Under the pieces are notes generated by a model, which made no database searches, had not been told where the DNA came from, and saw only the letters and a program-made list of their open reading frames with translations. This document shows, one piece after another, positions 25,810 through 33,967 of a stretch of DNA of 64,000 bases (its first letter is position 1; each line of letters begins with the position of its first letter). This stretch comes from Micromonospora sp. RP3T. Its GTDB lineage: Bacteria > Actinomycetota > Actinomycetes > Mycobacteriales > Micromonosporaceae. Made by a program: the position numbers and the translations under genes. Location of the stretch: NCBI RefSeq assembly GCF_003027925.1, contig NZ_PYPS01000032.1, forward strand, positions 29,232-93,231, given 5' to 3'.

Positions 25810-27726
25810 ATGAGCGTCATCCGAAAGCGTCGCACCCGGAAGATGGCGGCGTTCGTCGCCGTGGCCTTGTCGGCGAGCATGATCGGCGGCGGAGCCGCGC
25901 AGGCGGTCAGTGGCGTCAGCCCCGTGCCGGCCGGCAGCTACTCGTTCACCGCGAAGATTCAGAACGACCTGCGGGCCTGCTCCGCGGTGCTGGTCGCGCC
26001 GACCTGGGTGCTGACCACCGCGAGCTGCCTGGCGGAACCGGGCCAGCAGCTCGTCGCCGGCCCGCCCACCCGACGCACCACCGTCACGGTCGGCCGAACG
26101 GATCTGAGCACCACCGCCGGGCACGTCCTCGCCGTCACGGCCGTGCTCCCCCACCCGACCCGCAACGTCGCGCTCGCCCAGGTGGAGAAGCCGGCGAGCG
26201 GGGTGCCGCCGGTCGCCGTCGGCGCGTCCGCCGCGTCGGGCGAGGAGCTGCTGGCCGCGGGCTTCGGCCGGACCGCCACCGAGTGGGCGCCGGACAAGCT
26301 GCACGCGGGCACGTTCACGGTCACCGGCGTCAGCACCGACGCGCTCACCGTCGACGGCAGCGCCTCCGCCGCCAGCCTGTGCCGGGGCGACGCCGGCGGC
26401 CCGCTGCTGCGCACCGGCGCCGGCCAGCCGCAACTGGTCGCCCTGCACGACACCTCCTGGCAGGGTGGCTGCCTCGGCGAGACCGACACCCGGCGCACCG
26501 CGACCGAGGTGCGGGTGGACGGTCTGGCCCCGTGGATCGCGGCGAGCACCAGCAACAACAACTACGTGGCGCTCTCCCCCGGCGGGCTCCTGCTGGACAC
26601 CCGCACCGGCACCGGCGCCCCCGCCGGGCTCCGCGGCGCGAACAGCACCACCGACTTCCCGGTCCTCGGCGTCGGCGGGGTCCCCGCGGCGGGCGTCTCC
26701 GCGGTCCTGGTCGACGTGACCGCGGTCAGCCCGACCGCCAACACGTTCCTGACGGTGTTCCCGACGGGCTCCACCCAGCCGGCCACCTCGTCGCTCAACG
26801 CGTCGGCTGGTGAGACCATCTCGACGACCCAGGTGGTGCGTCCGGGCCCGAACGGCCGCGTCTCGGTCCACAACCCCGCCGGCAACGTCCACGTCGTCGT
26901 GGAGGTGCACGGCTACTTCACCGGCGGGGCGGGCGGCGGGCTGGTCGCCGTGCCGCACACCCGGGTGGTCGACACCCGCGACGGCACCGGCACCACCGTC
27001 GGCAAGATCCCGACCAACGGATCCCGGACGTTCACGTTCACCGGCGGCGTCGTCCCGAGCGGCGCGACAAGCGTGTTCCTGGACGTGGCCGTGGTCGGTT
27101 CGACGAGCGCCAGCTTCCTGCGGGCCTACCCGGAGGGCGGGGCCGACGCGACCAGCGTGCTCGACTACGTCAGCGGGGTCACCTCGCAGGGCGTCACGGT
27201 CAAGCTCTCCTCCGCCGGTCGGGCCACCTTCTTCAACAAGGGCCCCGCGGTCGACCTGGTGATCTCCGTGCAGGGCTACGTGACCGCCGCCGCGTCGGGG
27301 GGTGCCGAACTGCGGCCGGTCCCGGCCCTGCAGGTGGTCGACACCCGGGCCAACGGCGGCACGCCGATGACGGCGCGGGGGGCCCTGTTCGTCAACCTGA
27401 CCGACCCGGTGGGCATCTCGCCGGACGCGATGGGCGGCGCCCTGCTCTCGGTGACCACGGTGGGCCCGACCGGCTCGGGTTACCTGACCGTCGAGTCGGG
27501 CGCCGGCCCGTTCGCGACCACTCCTGACGGGCCGGTGGTGACCAGCCAGTCCGTGGCGAACTTCGCCGCCGGCCAGATCGCACGCACCACGATGGTGATG
27601 GTCAGGGTGAACGACGCCGGCCCGCGCTACGCGACCAGGAACATCCGCATCCTGAACGTCAGCGGTGGCACGACGCATGTCATCGTCACGCTGCACGGCT
27701 GGTTCAACCGGCCGCCGGCCGCCTGA
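25810..27726 (+). CDS. Secreted trypsin-fold pseudoprotease with C-terminal repeats
   Basis: A 638-residue secreted protein. The signal peptide (residues 1-32) is followed by a trypsin/S1 domain (about 40-248) in which every catalytic position is replaced: the His of TAAHC is Ser72 (TTASCL), the Asp is Asn119 (RNVALAQV), and the Ser of GDSGGP is Ala195 (RGDAGGPL). Disulfide cysteines are kept. About 380 residues follow with three beta-rich repeats, each opening with a [LV]DTR motif (GLLLDTRTGTG, TRVVDTRDGTG, LQVVDTRANGG) and closing with VVVEVHGYFT, LVISVQGYVT or VIVTLHGWFN. It probably works as a binding or surface protein. The reading frame is intact, so it is not a decayed gene. Confidence 0.88.
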   Translation: MSVIRKRRTRKMAAFVAVALSASMIGGGAAQAVSGVSPVPAGSYSFTAKIQNDLRACSAVLVAPTWVLTTASCLAEPGQQLVAGPPTRRTTVTVGRTDLSTTAGHVLAVTAVLPHPTRNVALAQVEKPASGVPPVAVGASAASGEELLAAGFGRTATEWAPDKLHAGTFTVTGVSTDALTVDGSASAASLCRGDAGGPLLRTGAGQPQLVALHDTSWQGGCLGETDTRRTATEVRVDGLAPWIAASTSNNNYVALSPGGLLLDTRTGTGAPAGLRGANSTTDFPVLGVGGVPAAGVSAVLVDVTAVSPTANTFLTVFPTGSTQPATSSLNASAGETISTTQVVRPGPNGRVSVHNPAGNVHVVVEVHGYFTGGAGGGLVAVPHTRVVDTRDGTGTTVGKIPTNGSRTFTFTGGVVPSGATSVFLDVAVVGSTSASFLRAYPEGGADATSVLDYVSGVTSQGVTVKLSSAGRATFFNKGPAVDLVISVQGYVTAAASGGAELRPVPALQVVDTRANGGTPMTARGALFVNLTDPVGISPDAMGGALLSVTTVGPTGSGYLTVESGAGPFATTPDGPVVTSQSVANFAAGQIARTTMVMVRVNDAGPRYATRNIRILNVSGGTTHVIVTLHGWFNRPPAA

Positions 27727-27743
27727 GCGGCCGTACGACCGGC

Positions 27744-27790
27744 GTCCGCCGCCCCGACCGTCCGATCGGTCGGGGCGGCGGACCGCTTTC
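27744..27790 (+). terminator. Strong terminator after the pseudoprotease
   Basis: Perfect 17-base arms (27744-27760 and 27767-27783) with a 6-base loop, followed by CGCTTTCCCC. Confidence 0.8.
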
Positions 27791-27822
27791 CCCGTCCCGG
27801 CCGCTCGGCTAGCCTCCCGGTC

Positions 27823-28506
27823 ATGTCATCGACGTTGACCGAGGCCACGGATCCCTGGTGTCTGCGCCCCGGCGAGGCCGCCGACCTGCTGAGTGACCAT
27901 CCGTGGCACCGGTTCGTGGTGCTCGGCGACAGCGTCGCGGAGGGCCTGTGCGAGCCGCTCGACGGCTACCCCGACGTGCAGTGGGCCGACCGGGTCGCCG
28001 CCGAGTTGCGGGCGGTGCGCCCGGAGCTGGCGTACCTCAACCTGGGGCGGCGCGGGCTGCGGGCGCACGAGGTGCGGGCCACGCAACTGGCCGACGCGCT
28101 GGCCTTCGGGCCGGACCTGGCGCTCGTGGTGTGCGGTGGCAACGACGCGTTCCGGCCCGGCTACGACCCCGACGCGGTCGACGGGGAGCTGGCCGCGATC
28201 ATCACCGCGTTACGTGACGCCGGGGCAGACGTGATCACGGTGGGCATGTTCGACGTCTCGCACAGCCCGGCGGTGCGGGACACGCTGCGGGCCGGGCTGG
28301 GCGCGCGGATGCGCCGGCTGGCCCGGCACACCCGCGCGGTGGCCGAGCGCCTCGGCACGCTGCACGTGCACCTCACCGACCATCCGCTGGTCGCCGACCC
28401 GTCGCTCTACAGCGGCGACGGCCGGCACGGCAGCGCCCGCAGCGACGCCGTCGCCACCGCGGAAACGCTCCGGGTCCTCGCCACCCACCACACCCGTCGT
28501 CGGTAG
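27823..28506 (+). CDS. SGNH-family hydrolase, cytosolic
   Basis: A 227-residue GDSL/SGNH hydrolase without a signal peptide. The nucleophile is in RFVVLGDSVAEG, the second block in LAYLNLGRRGLRA, the Asn in LVVCGGNDAFRPG, and the C-terminal His region in GDGRHGSARSDAVATAE. These proteins are carbohydrate or lipid esterases or lysophospholipases; the substrate is unknown. It stands alone, bounded upstream by a terminator. Confidence 0.88.
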   Translation: MSSTLTEATDPWCLRPGEAADLLSDHPWHRFVVLGDSVAEGLCEPLDGYPDVQWADRVAAELRAVRPELAYLNLGRRGLRAHEVRATQLADALAFGPDLALVVCGGNDAFRPGYDPDAVDGELAAIITALRDAGADVITVGMFDVSHSPAVRDTLRAGLGARMRRLARHTRAVAERLGTLHVHLTDHPLVADPSLYSGDGRHGSARSDAVATAETLRVLATHHTRRR

Positions 28507-28729
28507 GGCGACGCCCGCCGCCGGTGACGGGCCGGTTCCGCGAACGCCGTCGGCAGGTCTGCCGGGGCCCCGGCCGGGCCCCGGAGCGGCCGGGCCGACC
28601 ACCGAATGATCGGGCTCCCGCTGCCCGAGCCGGCCCGACCCGGCCCGCCCCGTGGACAGCGGCGGGTGCCGTGGGCCGGTCGAACCGACGCCGGACGGCC
28701 CTCGCCGCCGGCGACGGTCGGGCCTACGA

Positions 28730-28989
28730 GCGCCTTTCGAGCTGATGGCGTGGACGACTCAGCAACCCGCGCCCGCCACCCCGCACTGCCCTGGCTGACG
28801 CCCTCACCACCCGCCGCCCCGCACGCCCGACTGCCCACCCGCCCCGCACGCCCCCGCCCCGCACACCCCGACCCCACGGCCATCCGCGCACGCCCGCTCG
28901 TGCGCGGGCCCGCTCGTGCGTCCGTGCGCGCCACGCCCGGGGCGGGGCGGGCTTCGGTGAGTCGTTTCCGCCCTCAGCTCGAAAGGCGC
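28730..28989. repeat. MITE-like element with inverted ends
   Basis: A 260-base stretch ends in perfect 16-base inverted repeats (GCGCCTTTCGAGCTGA at 28730-28745, complement at 28974-28989). Eight bases further in, both ends carry ACGACTCA (28754-28761) and its complement (28958-28965). The ends are therefore about 32 bases long and imperfect. The interior is strongly C-rich on the plus strand and codes for nothing recognisable. CGAACCGACG occurs as a direct repeat at 28681-28690 and 28992-29001. The rest of 28507-29079 shows nothing else recognisable. Confidence 0.7.
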
Positions 28990-29079
28990 CCCGAACCGAC
29001 GTCCTTCCCACCACCACGCGTTGGCCAAGGAGTCGTCGTCGGGTCCACCGCGGTACGGGACGGGTACTCCTTGATCACG

Positions 29080-29799
29080 TCACCGCCCGGCGGGGGCGTC
29101 CGGAGGCGGTCCGGGGCGGTCGGGGGTCAGGAGGCCGGTGAGCAGGGCACGCAGGGTGCGGGCGAAGAGGTCGCCGTCGGGCGGGGTGGCGGCGTCGGCG
29201 AACGCGGCGGCCAGGTGGGGGTACGCCGCCAGGTCGACGTGCTCGAACGTGACCGTGCCGGTGGTCGCCGCGCTGCGGGCGAAGAGCGTGACCACGCCGG
29301 TGACCATGGCGACCGCCTCGAACTTGGCGACGACGCCGGCCGGCACCGGTTGCAGGACGCGCAGGCAGGCGTCGAAGTAGGCGAGCGTGTTCGGCCCGGG
29401 CGTCGCGCGCCGGCCGAGCGCGTCGGCCAGCCACGGGTGCCGCCGGTGCAGCGCGAGCTGGCGGCGGGCCAGCCGCAGGAACTGCTCGACCCAGTCGCCG
29501 TCGTCGCCCGGGTAGGGCCGCAGCTCCCCCACGCACCTGTCGACCATCAGGTCGAGCAGGTCGTCGCGGGACGACAGGTGCCGGTAGAGCGAGCCGGCGG
29601 CCATGTCCAGCGCGCCGGCCACCGCCCGCATCGACACGGCGTCCAGCCCGCCGGCGTCGGCGAGCGTGACCGCGGCGGCGGCGATCTCGTCCCGGCCGTG
29701 CGTCGGGGTGGGCCCGCGGCTGCCGCGTGGCGGCCGGCTCCAGATCGACGGGCCGGGAGAGCCGCCGCCAGCCGGATTCGGGGATGCGCCGCTCACCAC
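29080..29799 (-). CDS. TetR-family repressor
   Basis: About 239 residues. The helix-turn-helix is IAAAAVTLADAGGLDAVSMRAVAGALDMAAGSLYRHLSSRDDLLDLMVD (about residues 37-85), and the C-terminal ligand domain resembles TetR_C families (LARRQLALHRRHPWLADALG). About 35 Gly/Pro-rich residues precede the HTH. The start is one of two adjacent GTG codons (29799 or 29796) with no clear ribosome binding site, so the mRNA may be leaderless. It is divergent from the alpha/beta hydrolase gene across a strong palindrome, its likely operator. Confidence 0.85.
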   Translation of the reverse strand: MVSGASPNPAGGGSPGPSIWSRPPRGSRGPTPTHGRDEIAAAAVTLADAGGLDAVSMRAVAGALDMAAGSLYRHLSSRDDLLDLMVDRCVGELRPYPGDDGDWVEQFLRLARRQLALHRRHPWLADALGRRATPGPNTLAYFDACLRVLQPVPAGVVAKFEAVAMVTGVVTLFARSAATTGTVTFEHVDLAAYPHLAAAFADAATPPDGDLFARTLRALLTGLLTPDRPGPPPDAPAGR

Positions 29800-29807
29800 C
29801 CCACTGT

Positions 29808-29832
29808 AAACTGCAAACGGCGTTCGCAGTTT
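29808..29832. promoter_or_regulatory. Probable TetR operator
   Basis: A 25-base palindrome with arms AAACTGC and GCAGTTT and inner halves AACG and CGTT; only one base pair out of twelve fails. It lies 9 bases from the repressor start and 23 bases from the hydrolase start, so one bound repressor can block both genes. Confidence 0.75.
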
Positions 29833-29854
29833 CAGGGGGTCGGAGGGAGCGGTC

Positions 29855-30688
29855 ATGCAACGGATCACGGCCACGGACGGCGCGGGCATCGTCCTACACT
29901 CCACGGGCACCGGGCCGGGGCTCGTGGTGGTGCACGGCGGCGGGGTGACGATCGCGGAGTACCGCCGGTTAACCGCGCGGCTGGCCGAGCGGTTCACCGT
30001 GCACCTCTACAACCGGCGGGGCCGGGCGGACGCCCCACCCCGCCGCGAGCCGTACACGGTGGAGCAGGAGATCGACGACCTCGGCGCGGTGCTCGCGCAC
30101 ACCGGCGCCCGGTGGGCGGTCGGGCACAGCTACGGCGCGTTCGTGGTGCTGCGGGCCGCGCTGCGACTGCCGCTGGAGCGGATCGCCGTCTATGACGCCC
30201 CGCTGCGGCTGGCCGGGCACGGCATGCCGATGGCGTTCCTCGAACCGGCCGAGGCGGCCGTCCGGGCCGGGCAGACCGCCCGGGCGCTGGCCATCGTGGC
30301 CGCCGCCGTCGACCCGCAGAACCCGGCGTCGCGGCTGCCGCTGCCGGTCCGGGCCGCGATCACCCGGCTCTTCCTGCGCACCGAGATCGGGCGCACCATG
30401 AGCGCGCTGGTCGGGATGACGCTCGCCGAGTCACGGCAGATCCTGGTGCACGACGGGCCGGCCGAGCAGTACGCCGGCATCACCGCCGACACGCTCCTGA
30501 TCAGCGGCGCCCGGGCCGCGCCGTTCTTCACCGAGACCAACGAGCTGCTGGCCGCCGTCCTCCCGCACGCCCGCACGCTGCGCGTGCCGGGCAGCCCGCA
30601 CAACGGCATCGCGGTGGCACCGCCCGCCCTGATCACCCCCCTGACCGCCTTCTTCACCACCCCGGCCCAGGGCGGGATCAGTCGGTGA
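29855..30688 (+). CDS. Alpha/beta hydrolase
   Basis: A 277-residue alpha/beta-fold hydrolase. The oxyanion region is VVVHGGGVT, the nucleophile elbow is WAVGHSYGAFV and the His is in VPGSPHNGIAV. YNRRGRADAPPRR is the usual region after strand 4. The GGAGGGAG box is 6 bases upstream of ATG. It is probably controlled by the divergent TetR protein. Its last 11 bases overlap the 3' end of the convergent ATP-grasp-like gene. Confidence 0.88.
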   Translation: MQRITATDGAGIVLHSTGTGPGLVVVHGGGVTIAEYRRLTARLAERFTVHLYNRRGRADAPPRREPYTVEQEIDDLGAVLAHTGARWAVGHSYGAFVVLRAALRLPLERIAVYDAPLRLAGHGMPMAFLEPAEAAVRAGQTARALAIVAAAVDPQNPASRLPLPVRAAITRLFLRTEIGRTMSALVGMTLAESRQILVHDGPAEQYAGITADTLLISGARAAPFFTETNELLAAVLPHARTLRVPGSPHNGIAVAPPALITPLTAFFTTPAQGGISR

Positions 30689-32027
30689 GCAGGATGCCGG
30701 ACATCAGCACGCCCCGGGCCAGGTTGAGGACGCCCTCGCAGCCCGGGTAGCCGACCCGCGCCAACGCGCCGGAGGCGGTGCGGTCGAACAGGTACGGCGC
30801 GAGGCTGTACGGGACGTCGGCGGTGACCGTCTCGCCGGTCTCGATCCGCACGAAGTCCATCGCCACCCGGTCCGCCTGGTGGTAACGCTGGAGGATGTGT
30901 CCGCCCGCGTCGATCGCGGCGCGTACCCCGTCCTCCCAGGCCACCGCGCTCAGCTCCGGCCCGATCAGCACGCCGTGCCCGGCCGACCCGCCGGCCGGCT
31001 TGGCGACCAGCTCGGCCTGCTCGGCCAGCGCCCGGTCGAGCTGGTCGGCGGTGAGCGCGACGGTGTGCGGCACGTACCGGCGGACCAGCACCCGGTCGGG
31101 CTCCGGCAGCAGGTCCAGGTCGGCCCAGAGCCAGGCGTAATTGAGCTTGTTGCTGAGCAGCCAGGCTGCGCTGCTGACGAACATCGGCAGCGTGCCGGCC
31201 GCCAGCGCGTCGGCCACCGCGTCCAGGCCGGCGCCGGGCGTGACCCGGTTCGGCACGAACAGCCGGAACAGCGCGTCCACCGGGGCGCCGCCGACCACCA
31301 GCCGACGCTCGGCGTCCAGGGTGGCGGTGGCGACCGGCGCGATCACCAGGTCGATGCCGAACGGCCGGGCCTGGTCGACGAGCGGCGAGAGGATCCGGAT
31401 GAACGTCTCCGGGTCGTCCAGCCCCGGATACTCCGCCTCGAAGTCCATCAGCAGGGCCACCCGCGCGCCGTCGGGCAGGCCGAGCGTGTCCCGGATCGCG
31501 ACGAACCGTTGGTCCAGCAGGGACGGCGCGGGCCGCACCCGGTCGAGCAGGCCGGCGTCGCGGTACAGCTCCGCGTACCGCTGGATCACGGTGTCGGCGT
31601 CGAAGCCGCCGCCGAGGCTGCTGTCGATGTTGTACTCCACGATGCACGGCACGCCGCCGGAGAACAGCACGTCCGGCCGGTACGCGGCCAGCAGCCCGTC
31701 GTGCAGCTCCTCGTCCGGGTCGAGCAGCCGGGTCTCGCCGTCCGGCACGTCGAGCAGCCGGCGCAGCTCACCGGCGGTGCGGGCGCGCCGCTGGCACGCC
31801 TCCAGGATGAGCTGGGCGATCCGGTCGCAGACCTCGTTCAGCTCGCGGAACGCGTCCGCGGTGAGCACCGGCGGGCGGGCCAGCCGCCACCGCGTGTTGT
31901 AGGTGGCCCGGCCGTGGAAGATCTTCTCCCAGGCGCCGGCGCCGGCCGTCACCATGGCCGACCGGGTGGCCTCGGGCAGGTCGGTCCACGCCGCGCCGAG
32001 CGGCGGCCACGGATAGTTCGGGTCCAT
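30678..32027 (-). CDS. ATP-grasp-like enzyme of the cluster
   Basis: A 449-residue protein with ATP-grasp features: a metal/acid region CIVEYNIDSSLGGGF, and a Gly-rich nucleotide loop ELVAKPAGGSAGHGVLIG followed by ILQRYHQADRVAMDFVRIE. The order resembles glutathionylspermidine synthase-like or circularly permuted ATP-grasp ligases, which join a carboxylate to an amine. It lies 3 bases downstream of the E1 beta gene, at the end of the long minus-strand operon. Amide formation with HPG or another amine is a reasonable guess; the exact family is not recognised. Confidence 0.65.
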   Translation of the reverse strand: MDPNYPWPPLGAAWTDLPEATRSAMVTAGAGAWEKIFHGRATYNTRWRLARPPVLTADAFRELNEVCDRIAQLILEACQRRARTAGELRRLLDVPDGETRLLDPDEELHDGLLAAYRPDVLFSGGVPCIVEYNIDSSLGGGFDADTVIQRYAELYRDAGLLDRVRPAPSLLDQRFVAIRDTLGLPDGARVALLMDFEAEYPGLDDPETFIRILSPLVDQARPFGIDLVIAPVATATLDAERRLVVGGAPVDALFRLFVPNRVTPGAGLDAVADALAAGTLPMFVSSAAWLLSNKLNYAWLWADLDLLPEPDRVLVRRYVPHTVALTADQLDRALAEQAELVAKPAGGSAGHGVLIGPELSAVAWEDGVRAAIDAGGHILQRYHQADRVAMDFVRIETGETVTADVPYSLAPYLFDRTASGALARVGYPGCEGVLNLARGVLMSGILLTD

Positions 32028-32030
32028 CGT

Positions 32031-32996
32031 TCATCCGTCCTTGAGGGTCAGTTGGATGGCGGCGGTGAGCTGGTCCCGACCGGGCTGCACCGCCCGGTCC
32101 AGGGCCGGCGCGAACGGCAGCACCGCGCCGTCGGGCCGGGTGACCCGCCGCGGCGGGGCGGCCAGCCGGACCCGCTCCACCACGGTCGCGATGATCTCCC
32201 CGGCGATGCCGCAGGACCGGTTGCCGTCGTCGACCACGACGAGGCGTCCCGTGCGGCTCACCGAGTCGACGAGTCCGTCCCAGTCGAACGGGTACAGCGT
32301 GCGGGGGTCGAAGACCTCCACCGACGCCTGACCGGCCAGCTCCTCGGCGACCGCGAGCGCCTCGTGCACCAGGTGCCCGACCGCGACCACTGTGACGTCG
32401 TCGCCGGCCCGGCGGACCACGCCCCGCCCCAGCGGCACCGGCGCCGGGTCGGCCACGTCCTCCCGCAGGTCCAGCGCGCCGGCCGGGGCGAAGACCACCA
32501 CCGGGTCGTCACAGCGGATCGCGGAGACCAGCAGCCCGTACGCGTCGGCCGGGGTGGCCGGCACCACGGTGGTCACCCCGACGTGGGCGAACAACGCGTA
32601 CGGGTGGTCGGAGTGCTGCCCGGCCCAACCGGTACGGGAGCCGGAGCCGGGCACCAGGTAGGTGACCGGCACCGCGCACTGGCCGCCGGTCATCAGCGGG
32701 AACTTGTGCGCGTGGTTGACGATCTGCTCGAAGACCAGGAACAGCAGCGACGGGATCTGGAACTCCACCACCGGCCGGGCCCCGGCCAGCGCCGCGCCGG
32801 TGGCGAAACTGGTGAACGCCTGCTCCGACAGCGGCGTGTCGCGCACCCGCTCCGGGCCGAACTTCTTCACCAGCCCGGTGGTGACGTTGGCGGCGGCCAC
32901 CCGGATGTCCTCGCCGAGCACCACCACCGACTCGTCGCGGGTCATCTCGTCGGCGAGCGCCCGGGTGAGCGCCCTACGGTAGGAGAGCCGGGGCAT
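32031..32996 (-). CDS. Cluster-associated 2-oxoacid dehydrogenase E1 beta
   Basis: A 321-residue E1 beta subunit. It begins MPRLSYRRALTRALADEMTRDESVVVLGEDI and has DTPLSEQAFTSFATGAALAG, the QIPSLLFLVFEQIVNHAHKF segment and the SDHPYALFAHVGVTTVVPATPADAYGLL segment. It is clearly different in sequence from the housekeeping E1 beta at 6.4-7.4 kb. It pairs with the E1 alpha gene through a TGATG overlap. No E2 or E3 gene accompanies the pair, so the acyl group may go to water, a carrier or a borrowed E2. Confidence 0.9.
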   Translation of the reverse strand: MPRLSYRRALTRALADEMTRDESVVVLGEDIRVAAANVTTGLVKKFGPERVRDTPLSEQAFTSFATGAALAGARPVVEFQIPSLLFLVFEQIVNHAHKFPLMTGGQCAVPVTYLVPGSGSRTGWAGQHSDHPYALFAHVGVTTVVPATPADAYGLLVSAIRCDDPVVVFAPAGALDLREDVADPAPVPLGRGVVRRAGDDVTVVAVGHLVHEALAVAEELAGQASVEVFDPRTLYPFDWDGLVDSVSRTGRLVVVDDGNRSCGIAGEIIATVVERVRLAAPPRRVTRPDGAVLPFAPALDRAVQPGRDQLTAAIQLTLKDG

Positions 32997-33967
32997 CAGC
33001 CACCTCCGGTCCGGGCGGTCAGCCCGCTGGCGTACAGGTGGTCCAGGGCGGTTGCCGGGTCCGGGTGCGGGCCGGCCAGCGCGAAGTCGACGGCGGCGGC
33101 CAGCACCGCCTCGACGGAGGCGTCGATCTCGGCCCGCGTCGCCGGGTCCAACCGCCCGCCGGCGATCTCGACCGGGTCGCGGGAGCGGCCGTCGGCCACC
33201 TCCTGCGGCGGCCGGTAGTCGAGGCGTACCCGGTGTTCGAAGGTGTGGTGGGCGTCGAACCGGTAGGTGTGCGCCTCGATCAGCTCGGGTCCGCCGCCGG
33301 CGCGCATCCGCGCGACGGCGGCGGCTGCCGCCGCGCGTACCGTCTCCGGGTCCTGGCCGTCGACGGCGGTCGCCGGCATGCCGAACGCCTCGGCCCGCCC
33401 GGCGATCGTGCCGGCCACCGCGCCGGCGACCGGCATGGTGGTGGCGTAGCCGTTGTTCTCGCAGACGAACAGCACCGGCACCCGCCAGAGCGCGGCCAGG
33501 TTGAACGCCTCCAGCAGCATCCCCTCGTTGACCGCGCCGTCGCCGAAGAACGTGGCGCCGACCAGGTCGGTGCCGCGCCGCCGGCGCTCCCACACCGCGC
33601 CGGTGAGGATCGCGCCGGCGGCCCCGACGATGGCGTTGGCGCCGAGCACGCCGACGCCGAAGTCGGCGGCGTGCATCGACCCGCCGCGGCCCCGGTTGAG
33701 CCCGGTGACCCGGCCGCACAGCTCGGCCAGCATCCGGGCCGGGTCGGCGCCCTTGGCCAGCACGTGCCCGTGCCCGCGGTGGGTGCCGGTCACCAGGTCA
33801 CCGGCGGTCAGCGCCGCGCACACCCCGGCGGCGATCCCCTCCTGACCCAGGTACGGGTGGATGCCGCCGACGATCTCCCCGGCGTCGACCAGCTCGATCG
33901 CGCGCTCCTCGAAGCGGCGGATCAGCCGGACCGTCCGGTAGAGCGCGGCCGGGTCGGGGCCGGTCAC
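32996..33967 (-). CDS. Cluster-associated 2-oxoacid dehydrogenase E1 alpha
   Basis: A 323-residue ThDP-dependent E1 alpha subunit. The cofactor motif runs from FFGDGAVNEGMLLEAFNLAAL to VLFVCENNGYATT; HPYLGQEGIAAGVCAAL and GRGGSMHAADFGVGVLGANAIVG are typical of the acetoin/pyruvate dehydrogenase branch. The GTG start overlaps the stop of the DUF3050 gene. A 2-oxoacid made by the same cluster, 4-hydroxybenzoylformate, is an obvious candidate substrate; pyruvate is the alternative. Confidence 0.9.
   Translation of the reverse strand: MTGPDPAALYRTVRLIRRFEERAIELVDAGEIVGGIHPYLGQEGIAAGVCAALTAGDLVTGTHRGHGHVLAKGADPARMLAELCGRVTGLNRGRGGSMHAADFGVGVLGANAIVGAAGAILTGAVWERRRRGTDLVGATFFGDGAVNEGMLLEAFNLAALWRVPVLFVCENNGYATTMPVAGAVAGTIAGRAEAFGMPATAVDGQDPETVRAAAAAAVARMRAGGGPELIEAHTYRFDAHHTFEHRVRLDYRPPQEVADGRSRDPVEIAGGRLDPATRAEIDASVEAVLAAAVDFALAGPHPDPATALDHLYASGLTARTGGG

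Noticed and set aside
25810..27726. Active trypsin-like protease
   Set aside because: None of His, Asp or Ser is present at the catalytic positions.
28800..28960. A coding gene in the C-rich interior of the MITE-like element
   Set aside because: Short open frames on both strands are low-complexity and have no ribosome binding site or recognisable domain.
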